The notes below the pieces were generated by a model. It ran no database searches, was not told the DNA's origin, and was given only the letters and a program-made list of their open reading frames with translations. Shown piece by piece: positions 46,543 to 57,700 of a stretch of DNA of 64,000 bases. The DNA lies in the NCBI RefSeq assembly GCF_005116455.1, contig NZ_SWBP01000005.1, positions 62,001-126,000 of the forward strand. The letters run 5' to 3'. The translations under genes were made by a program, and so were the position numbers. The DNA is from Pedobacter cryophilus (lineage in GTDB: Bacteria > Bacteroidota > Bacteroidia > Sphingobacteriales > Sphingobacteriaceae). Every line of letters starts with the position of its first letter. Positions within the stretch are counted from its first letter, which is position 1.

Positions 46543-49500
46543 ATGAAAAGATCCTTATTAAAAAAATTATTTCTTTTTATACTGATTGCCCTAAGTGCTG
46601 GTTTAGAAATAGCCAATGCACAAGAGAAGTTTATCATTATAAAAGGAAAAGTAGTTGATAAAAATGATAAGCTACCCATACCAGGTGCTTCAGTTGTAGA
46701 ATTAGATAAAGACAAAAGAACCATTACCGGCGTAACGACTGATTTTAACGGAAATTTTTCTATCAGAGTTTCTAAACCAGATCATCAACTTTCTGTGTCT
46801 TTTATTGGATATAAAACTTTTTTTAGTGGCGGCTTAAATGGTCGTACAGAGATTAATATTGCCTTAGAAACTAGCTTTAATGAACTTCAAGGAGTTACTG
46901 TAACCGCTAAAAGTGAGGCGCCACTTACTGATTTAGCTATATCAGCCCGAAATTCTACAAGGGCAACATCAACTATAAATGCAGAAAGAATAGATCAACT
47001 TTCTGTAACCTCCATAGATCAGGCTTTACAAGGGCGCTTAACCGGGGTAGATTTTGGTACAACTTCCGGAGATCCGGGAGCAGGTATGGCCATCAGAATA
47101 AGAGGTACATCTTCCATCAGTGGGTCTGCCCAGCCTTTAATTATTTTAGATGGCATGCCTTATGAAACCGAAGTACCAAAAGATTTTAATTTTGGAACTG
47201 CTGATGATCAAGGTTATGCCCAATTATTAAATATTGCGCCTTCAGATATTTTAGATATTACCGTATTAAAAGATGCCGCTTCTACAGCTTTATGGGGTGG
47301 CAGAGCTGCAAATGGTGTTTTATTGATCAATACCAAGAGAGGTAAAATGGGTAAGCCAGCTGTAAACTATAATTTTAAGGGTGCTTTAGCTACTCAGCCA
47401 GCTTCTATTCCGTTTTTAACAGGAAACCAATATTCTATGTTAATACCAGAAGAAGTGATGAATGCCACAAACTTACCTTTAGATTTTTTAGGTAATAATG
47501 GCCAAAATAAGGCTTTTCAATACGATCCTCTAGATGCTTATTACTATTATAATTACAGTAATAATACTGATTGGATAGATTTAATTTCTCAAACTGGTGT
47601 TACTCAAGATCATAATGTTTCTATGAGTGGTGGTGGCGAAAAAACCCGATATTATGCTTCTGTTGGTTACTTAAATCAATCGGGGACTACTAAAGGAACC
47701 GATTTAACACGTATCACCACAAAAATAAATCTTGATTATAATGTTTCAAGTAAGCTGCGTTTTAGAACCGATTTAACTTATACCCATGTTAATAATAATT
47801 TAAACTATACCAACAGCCTCCGTACTACTGCATTTAATAAGATGCCCAACATGTCGCCTTATGAGTATGATGAAAATGGAAATATTACACAGGTATATTT
47901 TTCTCCAGAATCTAACATTCAGGGAAGATACAGTGGGACTTATAACCCGCTGGCCATGGCAAATGAAGGTTCTAGTCAGCTATTTGGCGAACGTATTACG
48001 CCAAGGTTTAATTTAAGTTACAAAATTCTTCCTGATAATAAATTAACTTTTACCGGCGATGTGGTTTTTGATATCAATAATAATAAATCTAAAACCTTTT
48101 TACCGCAAATAGCCACCGGCAGGCCAAGTTCTGAAACAACAGTAAACAAAGCGTCAGATTCTGATGGAGATTCTTACAGTATGCAAACCAAATTAAACTT
48201 GGTTTACACGCCCATTTCAAATGAGAAACAATCGTTACAAAACTTAATATCTTTTCAAACTAGTGATAGTAGAACCGCATCTTTTAGTGCAATATCTTCT
48301 AACACCGCATCTTCTTACCTAAGAGATCCATCAATACTTTCTGTAACCAATGGAAGCGGTTTAGGACTTAATTCGGCCAAAGCACAATCAAGGTCTATGG
48401 GTTTGGTATTTCAATCTCAGTACCAATTGTTAGACAGATATATCTTTAGTTTAAATGGCCGTATAGATGGAAATTCTAAATATGGTCCTGATAATCGTTT
48501 TGGCTTTTTTCCGGGAGTTTCTGCCCGTTGGCGAGTTTCTGGTGAGCCTTTCATGAAAAAATACAATAAATTTTTAGATGATTTAAGTATCAGATTAAGT
48601 TATGGTTCTACACCAAATGCACCGGGCAGTAATTACGCTTATTTTAGCAGATACACACCTTTCTCCTGGACTTACCTCGGAAACTCAGCCGTTTCTCGTG
48701 ATAACATAGCTTTAACGCAATTAAGATGGGAAACTGTAGTAGGTAAAAACCTTGGTTTTAACTTATGGATGTTTAATGATCGTGTTAAACTAGATGCAGA
48801 AATCTATCAAAATACCACTAAAGATATGTATTACAGTAATTTAAGAATTCCAAATATTACGGGTTATTCTGCTGTATCAATGAATATTGGCACCATGAAT
48901 AATGATGGATGGGAAATTGGAATTAACACATTACCTGTAAAAACTAAAAATTGGGTGGTTGATCTTTCTTTAAATGTTTCTAGAAATGTAAACAGCATAC
49001 AATCTATCTCAGAATTTTATCCTCGCGAAAGCGTGGTGGGTTTACCCGGTTTAGGAAATTACAAATCTTACCTTATAGAAGGTAATCCATTTGGTTCTTA
49101 TTATGGTTTTAGGTACAAAGGCGTTTACAAAACAGCAGAAGACACTAAAGCAAAAGATGCAAACGGAGCACCTATTATTGGTCCAAACGGACAGGTAAAA
49201 TACATGAGGTATAATTATCCGGTTGCCGATTATATTTTTCAGGCCGGAGATGCCATTTATGAAGATATTAACCACGACGGTAATATTGATGAAGCTGATA
49301 TGGTTTACTTGGGTAACGGACTTCCTAAATTTAATGGTGGTTTTGGAACCGATATTTCTTATAAAGGGACTTGGAAACTGGGGGCGTATTTTAGTTATCG
49401 TTATGATTTTGATGTGGTAAACAAAGCGCAAATAACCACTACCAATATGTATGGCTTTAATAACCAAAGCACCGCAATTTTAAGCAGATGGCGTAACCCT

Positions 49501-49827
49501 GGGGATGATACCAATATGCCAAGAGCGCTATATAATGATGGTTACAACTGGTTAGGGTCTGATAGGTATATTGAAGATGCATCTTTCTTAAGATTATACT
49601 CTGTAACCTGTACCTACATATTTGGAAAATCTGTTCTTCAAAAATTGAATATTAAAAGTGGAAGACTTTATGTAACCGGGCAAAATTTATACACCTGGAC
49701 AAATTACACAGGCCAAGATCCTGATATTAACATTGTAGGAGATAACAGTCCGTTTGCTTACCCTCAGGATAACGCATTAACTCCGCCCCCAAGAATTTTC
49801 ACTTTAGGTTTAACACTCGGTTTTTAA
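46543..49827 (+). CDS. SusC/RagA-type TonB-dependent transporter (type A, cassette 2)
   Basis: This 1094-residue protein has a signal peptide (FLFILIALSAGLEIANAQ), a carboxypeptidase-regulatory-like domain (about 30-115, IIIKGKVVDKNDKLPIPGASVVELDKDKRT), a plug (AIRIRGTSSISGSAQPLIILDGMPYE, ITVLKDAASTALWGGRAANGVLLINTKRG) and a barrel ending FTLGLTLGF. Segments such as YNYSNNTDWID, GSDRYIEDASFLR and YEDINHDGNIDEADMVYLG match the cassette 1 type-A SusC closely, identifying it as its paralogue. The N-terminal junction reads QGVTVTAKS and lacks VVVxGYG, the same departure as its paralogue. Its SusD lies 12 bases downstream. Confidence 0.93.
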   Translation: MKRSLLKKLFLFILIALSAGLEIANAQEKFIIIKGKVVDKNDKLPIPGASVVELDKDKRTITGVTTDFNGNFSIRVSKPDHQLSVSFIGYKTFFSGGLNGRTEINIALETSFNELQGVTVTAKSEAPLTDLAISARNSTRATSTINAERIDQLSVTSIDQALQGRLTGVDFGTTSGDPGAGMAIRIRGTSSISGSAQPLIILDGMPYETEVPKDFNFGTADDQGYAQLLNIAPSDILDITVLKDAASTALWGGRAANGVLLINTKRGKMGKPAVNYNFKGALATQPASIPFLTGNQYSMLIPEEVMNATNLPLDFLGNNGQNKAFQYDPLDAYYYYNYSNNTDWIDLISQTGVTQDHNVSMSGGGEKTRYYASVGYLNQSGTTKGTDLTRITTKINLDYNVSSKLRFRTDLTYTHVNNNLNYTNSLRTTAFNKMPNMSPYEYDENGNITQVYFSPESNIQGRYSGTYNPLAMANEGSSQLFGERITPRFNLSYKILPDNKLTFTGDVVFDINNNKSKTFLPQIATGRPSSETTVNKASDSDGDSYSMQTKLNLVYTPISNEKQSLQNLISFQTSDSRTASFSAISSNTASSYLRDPSILSVTNGSGLGLNSAKAQSRSMGLVFQSQYQLLDRYIFSLNGRIDGNSKYGPDNRFGFFPGVSARWRVSGEPFMKKYNKFLDDLSIRLSYGSTPNAPGSNYAYFSRYTPFSWTYLGNSAVSRDNIALTQLRWETVVGKNLGFNLWMFNDRVKLDAEIYQNTTKDMYYSNLRIPNITGYSAVSMNIGTMNNDGWEIGINTLPVKTKNWVVDLSLNVSRNVNSIQSISEFYPRESVVGLPGLGNYKSYLIEGNPFGSYYGFRYKGVYKTAEDTKAKDANGAPIIGPNGQVKYMRYNYPVADYIFQAGDAIYEDINHDGNIDEADMVYLGNGLPKFNGGFGTDISYKGTWKLGAYFSYRYDFDVVNKAQITTTNMYGFNNQSTAILSRWRNPGDDTNMPRALYNDGYNWLGSDRYIEDASFLRLYSVTCTYIFGKSVLQKLNIKSGRLYVTGQNLYTWTNYTGQDPDINIVGDNSPFAYPQDNALTPPPRIFTLGLTLGF

Positions 49828-49839
49828 TAATTAAGAGAT

Positions 49840-51408
49840 ATGAAATTAAATATTAAACATATAACAGCTAAAGTATTTTTTATTGGGATGCTATTGCTTT
49901 GTTTGATGGGCACATCTTGTAAAAAGTGGTTAGAATTAAAACCCGAAGATGGCTTAATAGATCAAGAATATTGGCGAACCAAAGAACAACTTAAAGGAGC
50001 GGTGATGGGTTGCTATGCGTCATTGCTGGGTGGTTCTACCATGCCGCTTGCTAAATATTTATTTATTTGGGGAGAGTTGCGTGGCGATATGGTAACTACC
50101 GGAACAGATTTAGGTGGCGAAGAAAATGTATCAGCCTTAAATAATTTAAGACGAGACGAATTGTATATGTTGCGTACAGAACTTTCCTCAAACAATAGTT
50201 TAATTAATTGGGAAGCCGTTTACATCACCATTAATTATTGTAATGATGTGATAGAAAATGGCCCAAAAGTACTGGATAGCGATAAAACCCTCACAGAAAC
50301 GCAGCTTAAAGCTTACTTATCTGAAGCGTATGCGCTTAGAGGCTTAATGTATTTTTATTTGTTGAGAAATTTTAAAGAAGTGCCTTTAAAATTAGAAGTT
50401 ACCGCTACAGATAAAGCCATTAAGCAGCAGCCAAAAAACACCGAACAAGAAATTTACACCCAAATTATTAGTGATGTAACTTATGCTTCAGAAAATGCAC
50501 CGGTATCTTATGGCTCTTTGGCCGAAGACAGAGGGCGTATAACCAAGTTTACAGCCTTTACCATTTTGGCTGATGCTTACCTGTGGATGGAAGATTACCA
50601 AAACTGCTTAACTGCATGTGAACAGGTAATTGCTTCAGGCAGGTACCAGTTATTTCCAGCCGGAACTATTCCTGCTAACTGGTATAGAGATGTGTTTTTT
50701 GATGGTAATTCTGTAGAAGGGATTTTTGAATTTCAGTTTGACAATCAAAAGCAAAATCCTTTTTGGGATATGTTTGGGGCTTCATCAAGAGAGTTTAAAG
50801 CTTTAGACTGGATAGCCGAGGGCGATTTATTTGGTGTAGATTTTAACAATCCCAACAACCGAGACATTAGAGGCAACGGTACTTCTATGAATGAAGCCAC
50901 CAGCGGCATAGCAAAATATACAAATTCAAGAACCAACAGCACTTCTTTTTCTCACTGGTTTGTTTACCGATATTCAGATGTGTTATTAATGAAGGCCGAA
51001 GCATTGGTTTGGCTAAATCCGGGTGATGTAAACAATGCCACAAAGGCTATTGAAATAGTTGATAAGTTAAGATTTTCTAGAAATGCGCTAAGTAATTTAG
51101 CTTCTACATCAGTAGAAGTTCCTGATCCAACTGCAGAAACTCAAGAAATATCCAAATATGTATTTAATGAACGCTCTCGCGAATTTGCTTTTGAAGGCAA
51201 AAGATGGTACGATATACTCCGTAATGCAAAACGTAATAACTATCAAGACGAAAAAATATTATTAGACATTGTATCGGCGAAAGCCTTACCTAGTAAACAG
51301 CAAACCGTAATTAATAAGTTTAAAGACCGCCGCAGCCATTATTTGCCAATTTATTTTACAGAATTGCAAACAAATAAAGCCTTGGTGCAAAATCCTTTTT
51401 ATCAATAG
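49840..51408 (+). CDS. SusD/RagB-family glycan-binding lipoprotein (type A, cassette 2)
   Basis: This 522-residue lipoprotein has the lipobox MGTSC, then KKWLELKPEDGLIDQEYW. The SusD core is visible (YLSEAYALRGLMYFYLLRNFKEVPLKLE), with FSHWFVYRYSDVLLMKAEAL and the C-terminal FNERSREFAFEGKRWYDILRNAKRNNYQ. It ends LVQNPFYQ like its cassette 1 counterpart (LVQNPFYK). It is the expected lid of the type-A SusC directly upstream. A FAS1 lipoprotein gene follows after 27 bases. Confidence 0.93.
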   Translation: MKLNIKHITAKVFFIGMLLLCLMGTSCKKWLELKPEDGLIDQEYWRTKEQLKGAVMGCYASLLGGSTMPLAKYLFIWGELRGDMVTTGTDLGGEENVSALNNLRRDELYMLRTELSSNNSLINWEAVYITINYCNDVIENGPKVLDSDKTLTETQLKAYLSEAYALRGLMYFYLLRNFKEVPLKLEVTATDKAIKQQPKNTEQEIYTQIISDVTYASENAPVSYGSLAEDRGRITKFTAFTILADAYLWMEDYQNCLTACEQVIASGRYQLFPAGTIPANWYRDVFFDGNSVEGIFEFQFDNQKQNPFWDMFGASSREFKALDWIAEGDLFGVDFNNPNNRDIRGNGTSMNEATSGIAKYTNSRTNSTSFSHWFVYRYSDVLLMKAEALVWLNPGDVNNATKAIEIVDKLRFSRNALSNLASTSVEVPDPTAETQEISKYVFNERSREFAFEGKRWYDILRNAKRNNYQDEKILLDIVSAKALPSKQQTVINKFKDRRSHYLPIYFTELQTNKALVQNPFYQ

Positions 51409-51435
51409 TAATAAACAAACTAACTAAAAAATATA

Positions 51436-53169
51436 ATGAGAAATATTGTTAAACTAACATTTGGCCTCCTACTTTTCTTAAGTGTGTTGGCTGTTGTTTC
51501 TGCTTGCAGAAAATCAACACTTGTTTATTCTGTTTCTAACAGACCTAATATTACTAGGTTTTTGCAAGAACATCCAGATGAATTTTCTGAATTAAGCAAG
51601 GTTTTAAATTTATCGGGCACCGCCTCTTTTTTAGATGCTTATGGTAGCTATACTTTGTTTGCGCCAAACAATACAGCTATTAAAGCCTATTTGCAAACTA
51701 AGGGCAAAACTACAGTAGAAGAGATTAGCGGCGATGAATGGAAAAGCTTTGTCCGCTTTCATTTGCTGGAAGATTCTATTGGTACTGAGCAGTTTACAGA
51801 TGGTAAATTACCGCAGCTTACCATGTTTGGGCAATACCTAATTACAGGTTCAGAAAGCGCAAACGGACAAACTAAAATTAGGGTGAACAGGCAGGCAAAT
51901 ATCACAGCATCAAATATTTCTGTTGGTAATGGGTTAATTCATACTATTGATAATACCCTTACTCCGGCCAGTCTTACCATTGCGCAAATTTTAGAGGCTA
52001 ATGGCAATTACGTTATTTTTACTGAAGCATTAAAGAAATCGGGTTTATTTGAGACTTTAAATGTACTGCCAGCTAATAATCCAACCTTAAATAAAAAGTT
52101 TTTAACGCTTATTGCAGAAACTGATGATGTTTTAAAAGATGCTTTAATTTACGATTATGATGATTTAAAACGCACATACTCTAATACCGGAGACCCAACC
52201 TTGGCAACAGATAGTCTTCATTTGTTTTTAGAGTACCACATTTTATATGAAGCAAAATATTTGGCAGATATCATCACATCTAGCGCACATCATACGCTTG
52301 CACCTTTAGAAGTTTTAACGGCTAAATTATCTGGAGAATCTGTTTTAATTAACGATGACTATTTTAACGGAACGCATGAAGTAGGGATAGAATTACCACG
52401 TAACACTGGCGATATTTCTGCCACAAATGGTGTAGTACATAATGCGGCTAAGCATTTCGGAATTAAACTAAGATCGCCATATCGTGTAGATTTTGATGTT
52501 TGTACTTTTCCAGAATTATTAAAAAACAAGGCTTATTACGGGGTTAATAGCTACGAGTTTACTACAGAAGAAGCTGCTGAGTTAACCGAAGTGAGATTTT
52601 CTGGAGCTGTTGAAAACAAGAAATTGATTTACAGATTTGGCTCAGGTCAGGGAACTTCCAAAACTTCTTATAATGTAGATGTTTTAATAGTGCCAATGGC
52701 TACAGGCGGTACATCATCAAGGCCAGAGTGGGTTGAATTTAAAACGCCTTTGCTGATCAGAGGGAAATATAAAATTTGGATTGGCTATTACACTCAGGCT
52801 CAATCATCTAGTAATGGAGGTACAAAAACAGAAGTGCAGGCTCTTATTGGTGCAGATGGATCTGATGTGAGAACACCACTTTCTAACGCTCGTACCTTAA
52901 ATTTTGTAACCAAAAGGCCAGGCCAGCCAGCAGATGTAGAAGAAGCCATTGGCTGGAAAACCTATATGGAAAACACCTCAGGGTCGCAGGTATCACGTTT
53001 AATGGGGATTGCAGATATTCCACAAACAGGCAGATATTGGATTCGCCTTAAAGCTATTGATGGCTCTCAAACTACTAATAATATTGATTTGATTCAGTTT
53101 ATTCCTATAAACGATAATCAGCAATACCCAAAATTTAAACCAGACGGCACATTAATTCCTAAGCCTTAA
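51436..53169 (+). CDS. FAS1-domain lipoprotein with C-terminal beta-sandwich-like module (cassette 2, first after SusD-A)
   Basis: This 577-residue protein has the lipobox VVSAC, then RKSTL. The first FAS1 unit (about 40-180) has SYTLFAPNNTAIKAYL and VGNGLIHTIDNTL. A second diverged unit follows (to about 350, ending ATNGVVHNAAKHF). The C-terminal region (about 360-577) includes LLIRGKYKIWIGYYTQ and ends NNIDLIQFIPINDNQQYPKF. The domain order and length (577 versus 576) match the cassette 1 gene at 6759-8489 almost exactly. Position after SusC/SusD suggests a surface glycan-binding role in place of SusE/F; this is inference. Confidence 0.82.
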   Translation: MRNIVKLTFGLLLFLSVLAVVSACRKSTLVYSVSNRPNITRFLQEHPDEFSELSKVLNLSGTASFLDAYGSYTLFAPNNTAIKAYLQTKGKTTVEEISGDEWKSFVRFHLLEDSIGTEQFTDGKLPQLTMFGQYLITGSESANGQTKIRVNRQANITASNISVGNGLIHTIDNTLTPASLTIAQILEANGNYVIFTEALKKSGLFETLNVLPANNPTLNKKFLTLIAETDDVLKDALIYDYDDLKRTYSNTGDPTLATDSLHLFLEYHILYEAKYLADIITSSAHHTLAPLEVLTAKLSGESVLINDDYFNGTHEVGIELPRNTGDISATNGVVHNAAKHFGIKLRSPYRVDFDVCTFPELLKNKAYYGVNSYEFTTEEAAELTEVRFSGAVENKKLIYRFGSGQGTSKTSYNVDVLIVPMATGGTSSRPEWVEFKTPLLIRGKYKIWIGYYTQAQSSSNGGTKTEVQALIGADGSDVRTPLSNARTLNFVTKRPGQPADVEEAIGWKTYMENTSGSQVSRLMGIADIPQTGRYWIRLKAIDGSQTTNNIDLIQFIPINDNQQYPKFKPDGTLIPKP

Positions 53170-53187
53170 ATTATTTAAATACAAAAT

Positions 53188-53218
53188 GAGAGGGAAAAAA
53201 CCTTGGGCTTTCCCTCTC
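53188..53218 (+). terminator. Hairpin between the two FAS1 genes of cassette 2 (candidate attenuator)
   Basis: Arms GAGAGGGAAA (53188-53197) and TTTCCCTCTC (53209-53218) pair perfectly over 10 bp with an 11-nt loop, followed by TTTAAAAAA. It lies at the same gene junction as the 30-nt palindrome in cassette 1 but has an unrelated sequence. It overlaps an ATG at 53186 that I do not take as the start. Confidence 0.6.
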
Positions 53219-53248
53219 TTTAAAAAACACTCAATGCTAAATATTAAT

Positions 53249-54724
53249 ATGATTAATTTAATAAGAAGGAATTTGCTGGTAGTGGTTTTGTGCACATCTT
53301 TTTCAGTAATATCCTGTAAAGATGTATGGCAAGATCATAACGAATTGAATATTCAGGCGCTAGATAAAACCCTAATTGAACAAATTAGTGAAGACAGTAA
53401 TTTAAGTTTGTTTAAAACCTATTTAGAGCAAACTGGCTATGATAAAGTTTTAGCAAGCTCTAAATCTTTTACAGTTTGGGCACCTGTTAATAGTGCATTG
53501 CAAAATTTAGATCAAGCTATTGTAAATGATAAAGACAAGCTTAAATCTTTTGTGGGCAACCATATATCTTATCAGTCTTACTTTACAAATACGCCTAAGC
53601 CATCTTTAATCATAAGAATGTTAAATGGAAAGAATACCACTTTTACTGCATTAAAATTTGAAAATGCCAGCATTGTTGATGCAGATTTATACGTAAAAAA
53701 TGGAGTGTTACACACCATTAATGAAGCATCTGTACCAAAACCTAACGCTTGGGAATATTTACAATCTTCTACACTGGCAACCAAACAATCAAAATTTATA
53801 GCTTCTTTAGAACGAACAGAAATTGATACCACTAATGGAGTAAGACTTTTTGTAGATCCTGTTTCTGGTAGAACTGTTTTTCAGGAAGGCACCACTTTTC
53901 CGGTGCAACGTAATTCTTATTTTCAAAATGTATCTAATATTAGTAGTGAAGACAGTTTAATTACCTGCATTATTTTAACTGATGCTGCCTTTGATTTCGA
54001 AATTAATAAGTTAAGCAGCTTTAACCATACACCAAATGTTTTAAAATCAGATTCACTTACTAAATTTAATGCAGTAAAAGATTTGGTAATTAAAGGCGTT
54101 TTTGATTTAAATAGTCTTCCCGATTCTTTAACCGCAGTTACCGGAGTAAAAATCCATTTAGATAAAAATGCAGTGGTAGAAACCCGCCAGCTAAGTAATG
54201 GGGTGGCTTATGTAGTAAGTAGCATTGGTTATAAACTACTCCAAAATAAAATACCTACGGTATTAATACAAGGAGAGGCTTTAGATTCGCTACGTACGCC
54301 AACAGCGCCAGTTTATAAAATACAAAAAGATCCATCGGGTAAATTGTTTAAGCAAATACAGGTTTCTAATATTACTTCTTCGCCAAGTCCGCTATATTAT
54401 TACAGGTACAAAGCTAAAGTGTATGCTACAAAATACGCTGTTTACTGGAGATGTATAAATGATATATATGCTACCCCAATATCAATGGCCGTAAAATTTA
54501 ATCCTTTAAGAAAATATGATGTGGCTATGGCCGCAATGGATTATAAGGATGTACCTCCATTTAATGCCGCAAACCCGGTTACTTACCGTTTAGAATACTT
54601 GGGCGAATATACAGTAACAGACTATGGAGACTTATACACTTTTCTGGTTTCTTCACTTGGTGTCACAAGCTTAGCGCCAACGGCACTTTCTCTTGATTAT
54701 ATAAAATTAGTACCTATTAATTAA
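53249..54724 (+). CDS. FAS1-domain lipoprotein with C-terminal beta-sandwich-like module (cassette 2, second after SusD-A)
   Basis: In-frame ATGs exist at 53186, 53234 and 53249. The first lies inside a terminator-like hairpin, and only the last two give a normal lipoprotein signal (NLIRRNLLVVVLCTSFSVISC), so I choose 53249 (491 residues). The first FAS1 unit has SFTVWAPVNSALQNLD and VKNGVLHTINEASVP; the second ends LSNGVAYVVSSIGY. The C-terminal module (about 320-491) has TKYAVYWRCINDIYATP and ends LSLDYIKLVPIN, as in the cassette 1 counterpart at 8569-10005. In its first FAS1 unit a tryptophan replaces the usual phenylalanine of the TVFAP strand. The role is inferred as surface glycan handling with the adjacent SusC/SusD. 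Confidence 0.8.
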   Translation: MINLIRRNLLVVVLCTSFSVISCKDVWQDHNELNIQALDKTLIEQISEDSNLSLFKTYLEQTGYDKVLASSKSFTVWAPVNSALQNLDQAIVNDKDKLKSFVGNHISYQSYFTNTPKPSLIIRMLNGKNTTFTALKFENASIVDADLYVKNGVLHTINEASVPKPNAWEYLQSSTLATKQSKFIASLERTEIDTTNGVRLFVDPVSGRTVFQEGTTFPVQRNSYFQNVSNISSEDSLITCIILTDAAFDFEINKLSSFNHTPNVLKSDSLTKFNAVKDLVIKGVFDLNSLPDSLTAVTGVKIHLDKNAVVETRQLSNGVAYVVSSIGYKLLQNKIPTVLIQGEALDSLRTPTAPVYKIQKDPSGKLFKQIQVSNITSSPSPLYYYRYKAKVYATKYAVYWRCINDIYATPISMAVKFNPLRKYDVAMAAMDYKDVPPFNAANPVTYRLEYLGEYTVTDYGDLYTFLVSSLGVTSLAPTALSLDYIKLVPIN

Positions 54725-54740
54725 TACCAGAAAGAATTCT

Positions 54741-57700
54741 ATGCTCACAATAAATAAATCGATAAAAAAAATCTTAGTGTTTGGATTGGTGATTTTCACC
54801 TATTCTACATCTATGTTTGCACAAACCGATTCTCTAAGCAAAGTCTCTTCAATATCAAGAGACCCTGCATATAAAAATTTAGTTAAAATTAGCGGATTAG
54901 TGAAAGATGCGGCAACTGGTAGTCCAATAATTGGCGCTAACATTACTGTAGAAGGTTATTCGGCTGCTATAACTGGCGAAAACGGAAAATTTACTATTAA
55001 CGTTCCTAATTTACAAAGCGCAGTAGTGGTTTCTGGTGCTAATTATCAAACTAAAGAGGTAGCACTTAAAGGAAAGTTAAATGTTGAAGTCATCTTGTAT
55101 GAAGAAACTTACAGGTCTGTTTATGATGTTGCTGTACTGCCTTTTTCATCCGATTTAAAAAATAGAATTCCCTATGCTGTAAATTCAATCAATAATAATC
55201 AGGCTTGGAAAAAACCAACAGAAACACCTGATAGCTATTTACAAGGCAGCTTTGCCGGGTTAGATGTGGTAAGAAGATCTGGAACACCAGATATTGGCGC
55301 TAATATGTATTTAAGAGGCTACAATTCGCTTTACGCAACCAGTCAGCCTCTTATAGTAGTAGATGGGATGATTTTTGACAACAATTCTTACGGCGCATCA
55401 CTTGTAGAAGGGCATCAAAATAATTCGCTGGCCAATATAGATATTAAGGATATTGAAAATATTACGCTTATAAAAGATGGAGGTTCTTTATATGGTACCA
55501 AAGGTGCTAATGGCGTATTGCTTATTACTACAACCAAAGTTAAAGATGTAGCCACCCATTTAGATTTTGCCGCTTATGGAGGAGTAAATCAAAACGTAAA
55601 AGCTTTACCTGTAATGCAAGCTAATGATTATCGCATTTACCTTTCAGATGTATTAAAATCTAAAGGCTTAACAGATGCAGCAGTGCAGGCTCAGCCCTAT
55701 ATGAATGATGATCCAAATACTGGTTTTTATACCTACCACAACAATACAAACTGGCAAAATGAGGTAACAGATGATGCTACAAGCCAAAACTATTATTTAA
55801 GAGTAACAGGTGGTGATGATATTGCTACTTATGCTTTATCATTAGGGTATTTAGATAATAATGGCATCATCAATAATACCAGCCTTACCCGTTATCAAAC
55901 TCGTTTTAATGCAAATTTTAACCTCTCTAAAAAATTAGAAGCCTATACCAATCTTTCATTTAGCAGGAGTGAACAAGATTTAAACAATCAGGCTTTAGGA
56001 AGTAAAAAATCTCCACTTTATTTATCGCTAATTAAAGCTCCATTTCTTTCTCCAAATGAAATTTCTGAGTTAGGCATATCGTCTCCAAACTTCTCCGATA
56101 CAGATATTTTTGGAATCAGCAATCCTTCAGTAGTTGTTTCCGATGCTTTTGTAGCCAAAAATAATAGCTACCGTTTTATGGGGTCTTTTGGCTTTGGTTA
56201 TGCTTTTAATAATAAGTTCAAGTTAAATACACTTTTTGGTGTCACCTTTAATAAGGTCCGCGAAAACATGTTTGTTCCTCAAATAGGCGTTTCTGCAGAT
56301 GTTTTAACTACTGCTATAGGTTATAACCAAACATCAGCAAGTTTACAGCGGTTGTTTTCGGTTTATAATGATACTTGGCTATCTTTTAATCATGATTTTA
56401 ATCAAAATCATAAACTAACTTCAAATTTAGGATTCAGGTATAATAGTAATAAATCAGAATATGATACGGGCTTAAGCTATAATACTGCCAGTGATGATTT
56501 TATTACCCTAAATAGTGGGCAAACTACGTTAAGAACCGTTGGTGGATCTTTAGGGAAATGGAACTGGTTAAACACTTATGCTAATTTAAATTATTCGGCT
56601 TTTAGCAAATATTTTGTGGCATTTAATCTTGCTGTAGATGGTTCTTCTCGTTTCGGACAGGAAATACCAAGTGCTTTAGCTATTGGCAATTACCGTTATG
56701 CGGTGTTGCCTTCCGTGGCGGCTTCTTGGTTAGTTTCTTCAGAAGATTTTATGGCAAATGCTGCTTTTGTAGAGAGCTTAAAATTGCGTTTAAGCTACGG
56801 CTTAGCCGGTAATGATGACATTGGTAACTATGCAGCCAAAACATATTATGTATCTCAAAATTTCTTAGGTCGCCAAGGCCTTGTTAGAGGAAATATTGGT
56901 AACCCCGAATTAAAGTGGGAAACCAATACAAAATTTAATGCTGGTGTAGATGCTGCTTTCTTAAAAGACAGGCTAAATATTAGTTTAGATTTTTACCACA
57001 ACAAAATTAGTGATATGTTAATTTATGAGCCTGTTTATACCTCATCTGGCTTTAATTATGCTTTAACTAATAGTGGCGCCATGCGAAATTTAGGTTTGGA
57101 GTTGGGGCTAAACGGTAGGTTAATTAATAAAAGTGATTTAAAATGGGATATGGGCTTAACGCTTGCCACCAACCACAATAAGGTAAATCAATTACCTAAC
57201 AATGATGATTTGATTACCGAATATGGCGGTGCAACCATACTAACCAGAGTTGGTGAAAAAGCAAATTCATTTTATGGCTATAAAACAAACGGAGTATATG
57301 CTTCTGATACTGAAGCCGCTACTGCTGGTTTACAAAACAAAACTGCCGAAGGGGCTTTAATCCCTTTTAAAGGAGGCGATGTACGGTTTATTGATACCAA
57401 TAATGATTTAGTTATTGATGCAAATGACCAACAAATTATTGGAGATGCCAACCCAGATTTAGTAGGTTCTTACAGCAATAAATTAGTTTATAAAAGATTT
57501 ACACTCGATGCATTTTTTACATTTAACTTGGGAAACGATTTGTATAATGGCTTAAGAGCTAACCTAGAAGCAATGAGTGGTTTAGAAAATCAAACCCTAA
57601 GCATTAATAACAGGTGGCGTACCAACGGCCAAGTAACCAATGTGCCGGCAGCTGTATTTGGAGATCCCATGCAAAATTCTCGCTTTTCTGATAGATGGGT

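Noticed and set aside
49051..49467. Longest minus-strand frame (138 codons)
   Set aside because: It is the shadow of the type-A SusC barrel and encodes an isoleucine-rich string with no recognisable domain.
53186..53248. ATG 53186 as start of the second FAS1 lipoprotein of cassette 2
   Set aside because: It lies in a hairpin with a T-run, and the extra 21 residues would place a charged, proline-containing segment before the signal peptide.
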